Source: Hygrocybe punicea (Eukaryota > Basidiomycota > Agaricomycetes > Agaricales > Hygrophoraceae). From it: DNA of 64,000 bases. The position numbers were made by a program, and so were the translations under genes. Under the pieces are notes generated by a model that was not told the origin of the DNA, did not search any database, and saw only the letters and a program-made list of their open reading frames with translations. Below are positions 35,001-45,387 of this stretch, piece by piece. The stretch covers positions 2,480,001 through 2,544,000 of the forward strand of contig OY744472.1 in the NCBI GenBank assembly GCA_963556145.1, given 5' to 3'. How positions within the stretch are numbered: the first letter of the stretch is position 1; every line of letters starts with the position of its first letter.

Positions 35001-38000
35001 GCAAACGTGACGCTTCCTCGACTTCCCAATGCACGGCCTCTTCCCGTTCCCGCTTCTTGTACTCCTCACGATTCCGCAACCATTCCTCGACCTCGACCAC
35101 CATCTCTCCACCCATCGAGAAATCCTTCGGTTCCGTCATGTCGATTCCGTTGTCCCAGATTTCCATCAAGATTCCCCTGTAGTTCCGCTGCCGGGTATCG
35201 TTAGTCCGTGCCGTTTACGGGAACGGGAACTCTTACCATGGCCCGTCGTTGTCTCACCACCCATTGCCGTGCTTCGTTCTCGAATCCGTCACGTACGATA
35301 TCGATTCCGGCTGCGTCGACTTCTAGTAACTCAGCTACGGCGCTCTCGAAGTCTTGCCGTGTTTCCGCATCGAGATTATTGAGGAATTTGTTGTATTCTG
35401 TCAACATTTGGTGTTGGTGTTTGTTGGGTTTGTTGGGCTCGTTGAGGTTGTTGTCGAGATTGTTGAAAGTCGCGTTGAAAAGTTTTCTTGTTTGTATTTG
35501 TTGCCCCGTCACGTGACCGTTGTTCCTTTATCCAGCCGTTTCGCCCCACCCTCTTTCAGTAGCTCCGGACCACTGCCTCCCGATGCTTCGATACCCGCCG
35601 GCTTCGACTCCGCTCACGTTGTACTCCCGTTTCCATCCGTTTTCGACATCACCTCCGCTCATTTATTCCCACGACCCCGGTATCTTCGTTATTTCGTATG
35701 GATCGACCAGGGATGGTCTCTATCTGAGTCCTGACCGGATGTAGAGGCTCCGGGCCCTCTGGACCCGAATCCTCTTCATATCCCACTTCGTCCCCGTCCA
35801 TTCCCATTCACATATCATCGATTCTGCCCGTTTCCGGTCCTTTCCGTCGATTCCGCTCCGGATTCCGCCTCCGGAATCATTCCTACTCAAGATGCGATGT
35901 CTCTAACGACCCGGAATCAGTATGTATATAGTTACATATGATATATCTTCGTTTCCCGTTACTTAGTACATAGCACCATTCCCCCTATACTCCGCTCCAC
36001 CTCTCTACCATCAGTTACAGCCTTCGGTTGTAGTACATAGTTACTACAGCACAGGATCTCTCCCAGTAGTATAAAAGATGTACTCTTATACTACAACCAT
36101 ATAGAAAAATACAGATTATCACTCCCCTTCAGTTCTATTTCTCAGTCCTCGCTTCGTATCGTCTCCATATTAGTCTTCGTAACTCCACTCCCTACACTTC
36201 CCCTCTGATCCAGAACCCCTGGATTCGGGTTGGATTGACTAGACTATAGACACTAAACTCCTCTGATCACTTCTTAGCTGATCACCCTTTTCGTAGATTC
36301 CCATTCGGGTCTACAACAGAACTCGCCGTCACAGTGTGCTCATTAGTCTGCCTCACTGTTGATAAAGCCCAGACTGACCACTGATATGCAGATGCTCCCG
36401 CCCGCCTCAAGAAAGAGCTTGACTCTGTACTACAACTACAAAGCAACCTCGAGGCCCTCAACAAAACCTTACTTGCAACACGAACCACTCTTAAACAGGG
36501 TTCTTCCGGCGGGGATACCCAGAGCCTCTTGGAGAGTCTAGAAAGGACCCACGACTGCCTTCAAAAAAAGGTTGACAATCTCTATGGATCGCTTAATGTG
36601 CATCAACTCCTCCCCGAACTTGAAGGCATTGACTTCGACTTTCTTCAAGCGCTTCTTATGGCTCGCGATCTAAAGATCAACATTCGAAAACGTGCTATCG
36701 GTAGTTTCTTCGAGTGGGATAAGCTGGACCAAGCAGCAGGAGGTAGCGAGATAGCTCTAGGTATGTACCTCAGGCTGGGCAGTCACGCAAAAGTGGAACT
36801 GATGATCCTCAGGTACGAAGCTCCATCAGTATACACGCAAGGCTATTGCTAAGCGCCGCCCAGCTCTGATGACCGCGATCCGCAAGTTCAATCAATATTG
36901 TGCAACGATGGAATCACTATACAAGCCCGAGTGGTCAATACCACTGCCACCACCGCTTCCCACTGAGCTTGCCGAACTACGAGCCTGCACACACTTGATG
37001 GAAGATGTCTGGGTGTCCCCATCAGCTGGAAACATACCCCGCTGGCTAGATGATCTTGACATTTGCGAAGGCATCCGGGCGATGCAGAAAGTCGACAGGG
37101 CTAAGGAAGAAAGAGACCGACTGGGTCAAGAAGCAGAGAACCTTTGCGGCTGGATGGGAAAAGAACTAACTGCTCTGGAGTTAGCTCTTCGAGTGCAGTC
37201 GTGTGAGTGAACTTTCATGCCCTTGACTTCGACCTCTAACGGTTTCAGCAGTTCAACATTTAGTGACTTTGTTACAACAGCAGTATAAGCGTCTCCGGTA
37301 TCTCTCTGCTCGCTGGCCAAACCCTCATGAGATTCTATCACCATGTGAAGGGTATTTACAACCTCCCACTACAGTTCCACGAGACCTCGGCAGAGGCTCC
37401 ATACAACGTCCATCCACAACCACAGAGGCTACGCCATTGCTCGAGGCGGAACCAAATTTACCCTTGGATGAAGACCCTCTGATCCTAGACAGTGAACAAC
37501 TTACTCTTGTCGACCTGCTGTCCGCTGAAAATGAAGAGTTGGAACACGACGAAGCCCCTGCCATTTGTGATATCAAGATAAAATGGATATTACCGGTATG
37601 TTTCTCTCCACCTTAAACAAGTCATCCCCGATGAATATGTTACAGGAGCTTCAAATCGACTATGACATGCTGAACCATTTTCAAAACACCAACTTCCAGT
37701 TGAAAGACCCTAGTATCCATGTACCTCACATCCTCCGCCAATTTCATAATCTGCCAACACATGTCTTTGAGCAGCGTGACCTTGAACTTCTCGGTTCAGC
37801 GTATGCGCGTTTGAATGATGTATGTATTAACGCTGGCGCCGCTCTCCTACAACATCAGCTCAGCGTCAGCGGCATTCAATCTGCTGAGCGGTGCGCCATC
37901 TTGTCAACATTTGACCTTCCTCGCGTTCGTTACAGGGCCTCAGACGATGAAATATGGCGCAATATATACAAGACATCCTACTGGCAAAAGAATGTATGGA

Positions 38001-38430
38001 TCCTTCCCATCCACCGGAGAATGGCAGAACATTGGGTTGTGTGTATAATATCTGTGCCGGATCGTTCTCTGTACCTCTTTGACAGCTTTGCCACTCGCCG
38101 GCCATGGGTGCAAGATGTCAAGGACATCTCATCTTTGATATCATGTATGGTTCGACTTGCTAACCAGCATGGAAACAACCTTCACATCGCCATGGATGAT
38201 TGGACAGCTCATCCGATATCGGTATGTTTGACCTCCTTGTGTTGAACTTACATTTAACTGTCTTCCAGGTTCTTCCAGTTCAAACCAATGGGTATGATTG
38301 TGGTGTATGGGTTCTAGCATGCATCGCAGCGGTTCTCCGCGGGTACCACCTCCCCAATGTTGTCGAACATGACATGGGCGACCTCAGGAAATATTTACAT
38401 TGTCTTGCGCTTAGCCTACCTAGGATCTAG
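29072..38430 (+). CDS. KDZ transposase with C-terminal Ulp1-like cysteine peptidase, LTR element in an intron
   Basis: The chosen start gives a basic N-terminus (HHLAASGYGKHYTNPKKSRDK). A cysteine cluster (CSCCTTAKALVENGLFP) follows, then FRRSLGYAIQWYN, CLACFSGEVFGRPFD, DIHVATDGN (catalytic-type Asp), CRHDIPLFFANIDTPGEQ, HAYGHQWACQLAYNP and LTDGEGVERLWSRL, all diagnostic of KDZ transposases. LTR element B (31325-36333) sits in an intron: QLSA joins HAPARLKKEL once B is removed. A 49-nt intron near 37598 links IKWILP to ELQIDYDM, fusing on a C48-type peptidase with EHWVV (His), FDSFA (Asp) and QTNGYDCGVWV (Gln, Cys). Many short introns. The frame changes near 30500-30545 without a convincing intron (VDAV... 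to VPDEAVDEC), a possible frameshift. The enzyme would cut and move the 22-kb element. Confidence 0.82.
31325..31918 (+). repeat. 5' LTR of element B
   Basis: 594 bp, from TGTAGAGGCTCCGGG to CGCCGTCACA. About five substitutions, all transitions by eye, separate it from 35740-36333. The LTR begins with an AGAGG/CCTCT hairpin. Confidence 0.93.
31655..31662 (+). promoter_or_regulatory. TATA box of the B LTR promoter
   Basis: TATAAAAG after CCCAGTAG. It is conserved at the same place in the 3' LTR (36070), in element C (41256, 45718) and in the solo LTR. Core promoter function is inferred. Confidence 0.55.
32113..33843 (+). pseudogene. Gag-like protein with an in-frame TGA (element B)
   Basis: The frame runs from ATG 32113 for 577 codons with one internal stop, TGA at 32338-32340. 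Conserved blocks match mushroom LTR gag proteins: MPLRGDPSALTFDGNELNLP, FFDEIDILGSDCGLTDALKI, then after the TGA VFDFYPGATNSIRYTISDLD, LGQYFRDFIHISGVLFDNGR and LHYLLPSHYHDDPYPVDIFH. These are the capsid-type helices. The C-terminal half is Ser/Pro/Val-rich and low-complexity. The TGA occupies the place where related proteins have a Trp in the F..W....YPGA motif. Element C has the same TGA, so it predates both insertions. The protein could need read-through, or gag may be supplied in trans. Confidence 0.8.
33915..35407 (-). CDS. Antisense three-exon gene: coiled coil plus Zn2Cys6-like cluster (element B)
   Basis: Exons on the minus strand are 35407-35237, 35187-34546 and 34484-33915, 460 residues. 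Introns are 35188-35236 (GTAAGA, ACTAAC branch, CAG) and 34485-34545 (GTAAGT, CTAAC, CAG), both phase 0. Exon 1 starts MLTEYNKFLNNLDAETRQDF. Exon 2 has a Glu/Arg/Ala-rich coiled coil of about 100 residues, followed by DEEDTWSNQQLRKYERLQ. Exon 3 opens with six cysteines spaced C-x2-C-x6-C-x7-C-x2-C-x6-C, the second half strongly basic, then a Lys-rich stretch and a leucine-rich C-terminus. The spacing fits a fungal Zn2Cys6 fold, but the basic residues are in the second half, so DNA binding is uncertain. Exons and introns are retained in element C. Function unknown; a regulatory or RNA/DNA-binding accessory role is inference. Confidence 0.75.
35740..36333 (+). repeat. 3' LTR of element B
   Basis: 594 bp. 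Its TATA box (36070-36077) points into the downstream exons of the KDZ transposase. Confidence 0.93.
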
Positions 38431-38431
38431 A

Positions 38432-39150
38432 TTACATGTATACGAGACCCTCCCACTTTTCTATGAGATGAACAATTTTCTGAGCGCACCACTGTAATAA
38501 ATGCTTGGCCATGTGAATTTCACGGCGGGTGCCCTTATAGGTTGTAAGATAGCTTGCCAGTCCTTCCCACATTGCTAAGACCGCCTGTAGCTCTCTGCAC
38601 AGCAATTCCCTCTGTTGCTTAGGACTACGCCCCTCAAAATTCCTGTCCCTCACCAGGTCCTCCTCTTGTTGCAACCGCAAGCGCCAGCCGTGCATCACCT
38701 CTCCGAGCCTTTTGGTAAAACGTCGTTCCAAGGGTGTGTCTGTGTCTGGTGCGAAATTAAAGGGGGGATCTTGATCCCAACACCCCAGGTCGGATTGGTC
38801 AAGGTTCTCTGCACTCCGGAATCCCTCCATAAAGAAGTAGCTGGTGTGGTCTGGCAAAGGGAGCAATGCTTGCGAGATGAGGGGGACTGGGAGCTCTGGG
38901 ATGTCCAGGAGTTCCTGGTAGGATATTGAAGGTGTCGATGACCCTTTCCAACTATGCAGGCGAATATATGCAGTCCGATTCGTCGTTGATCGTATTGCTT
39001 GGACTTGAGCACTGAGATATTAAAGTCAGATGTTAAAGGTATGCTGTAGGGGCCAAGAACATACCTCTGGGATGATAACCTCCGATGAGCATTGGCAGCA
39101 GCAGCCTTGTCCGCTTGACTGTAGTACTTCGCCTGGTGGCCCATTGACAT
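38432..39150 (-). CDS. Small companion gene of the KDZ transposon, function unknown
   Basis: Two exons, 39150-39065 and 39011-38432, with an intron at 39012-39064 (GTATGT...CAG), give 221 residues. The start MSMGHQAKYYSQADKAAAAN resembles the MG..LKY.T.AE+A opening of small proteins that I associate with KDZ loci in mushroom genomes; that association is from memory. After the splice it reads AQVQAIRSTTNRTAYIRLHSW, followed by a helical C-terminus (RRFTKRLGEVMHGWRLRLQQ). Its stop faces the transposase stop, with one base between them (38430 and 38432), so the two genes are convergent. No catalytic motif is visible. Confidence 0.65.
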
Positions 39151-40925
39151 GTAGCAAAAAGAAAGGTGAGTACAGTTAGATAATCTGTATAATCGTTCAA
39201 GCTTCATCGAAGGGATGCACCAAGCCTTTACTGCCGCTCGACCTCTCCGTAATATCCAAAGACCATTGGGATAAGGTCGAGCGGCAGTGACTATGGAGCG
39301 TCTTGACAAATTTTTCATGATTTTTAGTGCTGTCATTGTCCGATAAGCGAAGTTTTATATTCAGCGCATCATTAAACGGAATCTCATTGGCTGGGATGAA
39401 TGGACTAAATCAGTAAGACAAGTCTTCTCTCGTACCTCTCACGCGCCTCTTATGCACCTCTGTTGACCTCCACCAACCTCTCCAGCTGCTCTGCAATTTA
39501 ACCTGTCACCTCACCTTCCCATCCTATCATTCTTCTCTTCATCCGTGTCGCGGATCGTGATGGACTGCCAATGGAACTCAACCCGTTTTTCAACATTCAA
39601 CAGCAACGCGTTGAACTCTCTCTCACACCATCTAGGGCGCCCTCCGGTTTGTCTCTGTCCTTATCCCAATAATCACCTCGTTGACCTCATCAACCCAACA
39701 CAGCAACAACACGTTGTCTATTCAACCTGGTGCAATGAGCGTGGAGTATCTGTTTCCCTCTTGCTGATAAGTTCTTTTCATTCTGTAAGGATTTTTCGAC
39801 TGTTCCTCCCATGAGTATACTGACCACTCATTTCAGCACTTTTGCTCAGCTTCACACTGTGTCTTGTTTTTCATGGCAAACCCGCATGCTCTTGTAAGCG
39901 TAGTGATCCCACTAACCTCCTTTTTCTCTTACTTACTTCACCCTCTAGGAATCAGACCGGCAACTCCTTCATGCCCACCCCACTATTCGTACCAACTGAG
40001 GTAGCTCGGAACCTGTGGGCACCATAGTTGACGAGGATCCGGTGGAGCAGTACAGTGACCTCTATGATTTCTCCATAACCCAAATCAGTGGGGGGACCCC
40101 ACGTACACCACGTAAAAGGCGACTCTCCACCCCCTCATATGAGACGCCCACTCGTCTCCGCACCGTGGTCCGCGCCTCTTCCCGTGATGCAGGGTTGGTC
40201 TCACGGGCATCAGATCGACGTGCTCAACTCGCTCCAGATGGTTCCAGTCCCACGGTGCCCATTCCCACGGTGCCCAAGATTCCTGGGAAATCCCATTCCA
40301 GCAGCTCTCCCAGAGAATCACGTCATGCACCTCCAGTCTTGCAAATCATACCTTCCACACCAGTCAGCACCAGCGCTGTAGGGTCCTCTCATTCCAACCG
40401 CGCACTTCAAGGAACTGGGAGAGCATCTGCAGCTACACAGTTCACACCAGCCACCCCGGCCCCTCCTAATCAGCCACCCGTGACAGTCGCAACTTTGGCG
40501 GAGCCTCCCAGTGCAGCTGCTTCACCTCACAGAACGGCTGTCAGCCGCATGTCAGAGTGGAACTAGTGTTGGGGAAGTTCGGTTTGGTCCGGTTTGGGGC
40601 CTTTTTGCCCAAACCGGAAACTGAATGGTCCGGTTTGCCACCCAAAGTCCCCAAACCAGACCGAAACTGATGCAAACTGTTTGCATCGGTTCGGTTTCGG
40701 TCCAAACGCGGTCTGAACTGCGGACCGCTAGTGCTCAGTGCCCTGCACCATTCTGACCTTGCAACAGTGCTGCGCACATCAATTGACGTGGCCAGCCTGT
40801 TTGCGAGGTGAGATTGGGGTGCTGGGGTGCTGGCACACCCTGCGCCGGCATTGAGCCGCACGCGGGCTTCTCCATGGGTGTCCTGACGCGTCACACGCGT
40901 TGTACATGCGATGTGGGTTGACCGC

Positions 40926-41538
40926 TGTAGAGGCTCCGGGCCCTCTGGACCCCAATCCTCTTCATATCCCACTTCGTCCTCGTCCATTCCCACTCACGTA
41001 TCATTGATTCCGCCCGTTTCCGGTCTTTTCCGTCGATTCCGCTCCGGATTTCGCCTCCGGAATCGTTCATACTCAAGATGCGATGTCTCTAACGACCCGG
41101 AATCAGTACGTATGTAGTTACATATGATATATCTTCGTTTCCCGTTACTTAGTACATAGCACCATTCCCCCTATACTCCGCTCCACCTCTCTACCATCAG
41201 TTACAGCCTTCGCTTGTAGTACATAGTTACTATAGCACAGGATCTCTCCCAGTAGTATAAAAGATGTACCCTTATACTACAACATATATATTATCATATC
41301 CCACCATATCATATTACATCCTATCGTATTGCATCCCTTCAGTTCTATTTCTTAGTCCTCGCTTCGTATCATCTCATTAGTCTTCGTACTCCACTCCCCT
41401 CACTTCCCCTCTGATCCAGAACCCTGGATTCGGGTTGGATTGACTAGACTATAGACAATAAACTCCTCTGATCACTTCTTAGCTGATCACCCTTTCCGTA
41501 GATTCCCATTCGGGTCTACAACCACACTCGCCGTCACA
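40926..41538 (+). repeat. 5' LTR of element C
   Basis: 613 bp, TGTAGAGGCTCCGGG to CGCCGTCACA. TATA box at 41256-41263. One difference from the 3' LTR noted (GACCCCAATCC against GACCCGAATCC near 40950). Confidence 0.93.
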
Positions 41539-41732
41539 ACTGGAGCCCACCGCGAGGAGTTTATTTCTTTTGTCTTTTCATACCCTCCCCACCGTCGGGT
41601 TGGACTTTCATGACGTTTCCCTCTTCTACCCGACTCTAGTTAGTTAGTTCCGCTTACGACTTCGACCTCGACCTCGAACCTCCTTGACCCGACCCGCTTT
41701 CCGACCCGCATCCCGATTTAGACATTCCCGAT

Positions 41733-43412
41733 ATGACGACCGGATTCATGCCTCTCCGAGGTGATCCCTCAGCCCTGACATTCGACGGAAACGAACTAGA
41801 CCTTCCCCGCTTCTTTGACGAAATTGACATGCTCGGCTCCGACTGTGGACTCACGGACGCTATGAAGATTCGCTACACGCTACGGTACCTCAACAACAAC
41901 GATTACGAACTCTGGTCGACACTTCCCGCCGCTTCCGCTAAAGACTTCATCGCTTTCTGACGTACCGTCTTCGACTTTTATCCCGGTGCTACGAATTCCA
42001 TCCGGTATACGATCTCGGATCTCGATCAACTTACACGACGACAATCGGCTTACGGTATAGAGAACAAAGCGGACTTAGGACAATATTTCCGGGATTTCAT
42101 ACACATTTCCGGTGTCTTGTTTGACAACGGCCGTCTAACGGATAAGCAACGGAACACATTCTTCGCCAACGGATTCGACTCAGACCTTCGTCTACGTATT
42201 GAAGAACGCCTCCATTACCTTCTTCCTGACCATTACCACGACGATCCGTACCCGCTCGATGTTTTCCACGATGCCGCCTTATTCCTACTTTCCGGTTATC
42301 GCTCCGTTCCGAAATCCCCTTCCCTTGCCGTTACCATCTCTAGTCCCGATTCCGGTCCCAGTCCCCCACCCGTCATAGCTTTGTCATCTCCGGTTCCGAT
42401 TCTGACCTCGATCCCGCCCACCGTTGTTCGTTCCGTCGCCCACGTTCATTCCGGTCCTTCGTATACTCCGTCCCCATCATCGTGTTCCCCGTCCCCGTCC
42501 ATTCCGGTGCCCGTCGAGACCGTTATTTGTTTACAGGTTTTGACGTCCAGTCCCGTGCCGTCCCCGTCCGATCCCATTCCCGATTTATCGATGCCGGTCA
42601 CCGATTTATCCAATTCATTTCCTATTTCGTCCCCGTCGTCTTCGGATTCGTCCCCTCCGGTTTCCGTCCACGAACTTGTACCGGACCCGCTCCCATTGTC
42701 ATCGGATTCTCCAGAAATAGACATTCCGCCCCCGATATTGTCGCCATATTGTCCTCCGTCACCGTCTATTGAGATTCCGTCGACTTTGGTTGAGTATTCC
42801 GTACCCGTTCCCATTCCGGATCCCATTCCACTCCTTGTATTTGATTTCAATTCCGGTTCCGATTCCGTTATGTCGACCCCTTCGTTCCCGGTTCCCCTTG
42901 TCGTTTCCGCTCCCGTATCGTTGTCGGTTCTGTCTTCGCCCGCTTGGGGCACCCTGTCATTTTTAGACCCGTCACGCGGCACACCCGTTATATGGGATCG
43001 TGTTGGTGTCGGCACTCCGGTTCTCAAATTTTTATTATTCCTCGTTTCTGTTTTCATTCTACTTTGTCATCGCATTCTGGACCTCCGCCCCCTCGATGCC
43101 TCGCTCAAATATTTGCAAGAAGTTCTCCGCCTCCTCTCGTCGTTCCGCCTCCGACCTTCTTTCAGAAACTCTTGTGGGGATGTAGACCCATTTCCGTCTC
43201 CTATTTTTGCGTTTTCGTCTTCCGTTCCGCTTTCCGTTCCCGTTCCCGTTCCTCATTTATTTATATTTTCATTTCCGTTTCTAGTTCTCTTTGTTTCCCA
43301 TCCTTTCCGGTCCCTTTTTGTTTCCGTTGTATTCCGGTGCCGTCCTCCTCCTCGACCCCCAGATTCCAGTTATCTTATCTCGTCGTTCCGTTTCCCTCTT
43401 TTCCATTTATAG
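41733..43412 (+). pseudogene. Gag-like protein with the same in-frame TGA (element C)
   Basis: 560 codons with a TGA at 41958-41960, at the homologous codon to the TGA in element B (after KDFIAF and before RTVFDFYPGA). Capsid-type blocks are intact on both sides (LPRFFDEIDMLGSDCG, FFANGFDSDLRLRIEERLHY). The Ser/Pro-rich second half is shorter than in B by about 17 codons. All other differences from B keep the frame open. Confidence 0.8.
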
Positions 43413-43491
43413 TTTTATTATATACTCTATTTTTATTTTATATACATTGTTCGACGTTCCGCTTTCCCTTCCCTTTTCGTCCATTCCCCTT

Positions 43492-45050
43492 TTACTCCCT
43501 TCTCCTTTCGTCGAGTTTCGTGTCGATTAGGTCGAGTTGACCCAGGATATGGGCCTGGTTCGCGCGTAGTCGATTTAGCTCCTGCGTCCAACGGGTTAGC
43601 TTGGTGTGGACCTCCGCGACGTATTCAGAGAGGCCGTCCGCGATCGTCGATATCTCCCTTTGCGTTTCCGTCGCCATCTTGCGTACTGCCCGGACGTGGT
43701 CGTTGATTCCGGCTCCAATCCGCGGGTGCTTGAACGGATTTCCTCGTCTCCCTTCGTCCCGCTCCGATTCCGTATCCGGTTCGACGTCGGTCAACGTCCG
43801 CTTACTCGTCGACGCCTCTCCGGTCCGCAACCTAGGCTTCCTCACGGGCTTTGGTATCTTCTTCGCGACGATCTTTCTCTTCGGACTACCCGCCTTCGCC
43901 TTCCCTTTCTTTTCCGCTTTTCCAGATCCGGTGGCTGGTCCCTTCGTCGACAAACCGCAACGTCGTTTAAGTCTTTTGCACCGATCGCACGCGTACCCCT
44001 CGATTCCGCGACAAACTGCATTGGCGGTCACGCACGCATCGCATTGCCGGATCCGGAACGACTGCATATACTACGGATTAGTTAGGCACAATGGATATAC
44101 GAGTCCGCGAGACATCACTTACCCCCGGAATCTTTCCCTTCAATTCCGCGTCCTCGTTCCCACTCGCATTCGAGAAATCGTTGCCGCTGTTGTAGTCCCC
44201 ATGAACGGTCTCGTCGTCCCGGTTGACCCTCTTATCCCGGTTGAGCTTTTTGTGTTTGATCGCGTTGAGTGCTTGAAGCCGCTCGTATTTTCGTAGTTGT
44301 TGGTTGGACCAGGTGTCCTCCTCGTCCTCGCTTCCGTGATCGCTGGTTTGTGCAGTCTCCTCCTGGTTCCTTTCCGCGGCTGCATTATCCCTTTTTGCTG
44401 CCTCTGCCGCCTTCGCCCTTTCCGCCTCCTCGATCCGCTTCTCCGCCTCCGCCCTCCTATTCATCTCCTCTTCGTATTGGCGCGATTCCTCCGCCCGTTG
44501 CCGCTCGATCCTTTCCGCCTCCTCGATCCGCTTCTCCGCCTCCGCCCTCCTATTCATCTCCTCTTCGTATTGGCGCGATTCCTCTGCCCGTTGCCGCTCG
44601 ATCCTTTCCGCCTCCTCAACCCGTTGCCTCCTCGCTTCCTCCTCCTTTTCCTCCTGCAACCGTACAGCTTCCCGACGCCTCGCCTCTTTCCGTTCCCGTT
44701 CGTAGTCCTCCCAGCTCCGCAACCACTCCTCGACCTCCACCACCATCTCTCCGCCCATCGAGAAATCCTTCGGTTCCGTCACGTCGATTCCGTTGTCCCG
44801 GATTTCCGCCAAGATTCCTCTGTAGTTCCGCTGCCGGGTATCGTTAGTCCGTGCCGTTTACGGGAACGGGAACTCTTACCATGGCCCGTCGTCGTCTCAC
44901 CACCCATTGCCATGCTTCGTTCTCGAATCCGTCACGTACGATATCGATTCCGGCCGCGTCGACTTCTAGTAACTCGGCTACGGCGCTCTCGAAGTCTTGC
45001 CGCGTTTCCGCATCGAGATTGTTGAGGAAATTGTTGTATTCCGTCGACAT
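43492..45050 (-). CDS. Antisense three-exon gene (element C copy)
   Basis: Exons 45050-44880, 44830-44123 and 44061-43492 encode 482 residues. Both introns (44831-44879 and 44062-44122) are conserved in position, phase and splice sites with element B. Exon 2 is 66 bp longer than in B because a unit of about 90 bp (ERIERQRAEESRQYEEEMNR) is present twice, alongside smaller deletions. The six-cysteine array and basic C-terminal tail of exon 3 are unchanged in pattern. The intact frame in a young insertion argues for a translated protein rather than a chance antisense frame. Confidence 0.75.
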
Positions 45051-45387
45051 CTGGTGTTGGTGTTGGTGTTTGTTGGGTTTGTTGGGCTTGTTGAGGATGT
45101 TGTCGAGATTGTTGAAGTCGCGTTGAAAAGTTTTCTTGTTTGTATTTGTTGCCCCGTCACGTGACCGTTGTTCCTTTATCCAGCCGTTTCGCTCCACCCT
45201 CTTTTAGTAGCTCCGGACCACTGCTTCCCGACGCTTCGATACCCGCCGGCTTCGATCTCGTTCACGTTGTACCATTGTTTCCGCCCGTTTTCGACATCGC
45301 CTCCACTCATTTATTCCCACGACCCCGGTATCTTTGTTATTTCGTATGGATCGACCAGGGATGGTCTCTATCTGAGTCCTGACCGGA

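Larger units (their letters stand above)
31325..36333 (+). mobile_element. Pol-less LTR element B with gag and a convergent antisense gene
   Basis: LTRs of 594 bp, PBS-like block TGGAGCCCACCACGAGGA at 31921, 3' hairpin region GGATGGTCTCTATCTGAGTC before the 3' LTR. The TSD is GCGT (31321-31324) against GTGT (36334-36337), one CpG-to-TpG change. The interior is only about 3.8 kb. It contains gag (32113-33843, +) and a three-exon gene on the opposite strand (33915-35407), tail to tail with 71 bp between stops. No protease, reverse transcriptase, RNase H or integrase frame exists. B is a TR-GAG-like element that must rely on another element's enzymes. Confidence 0.9.
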
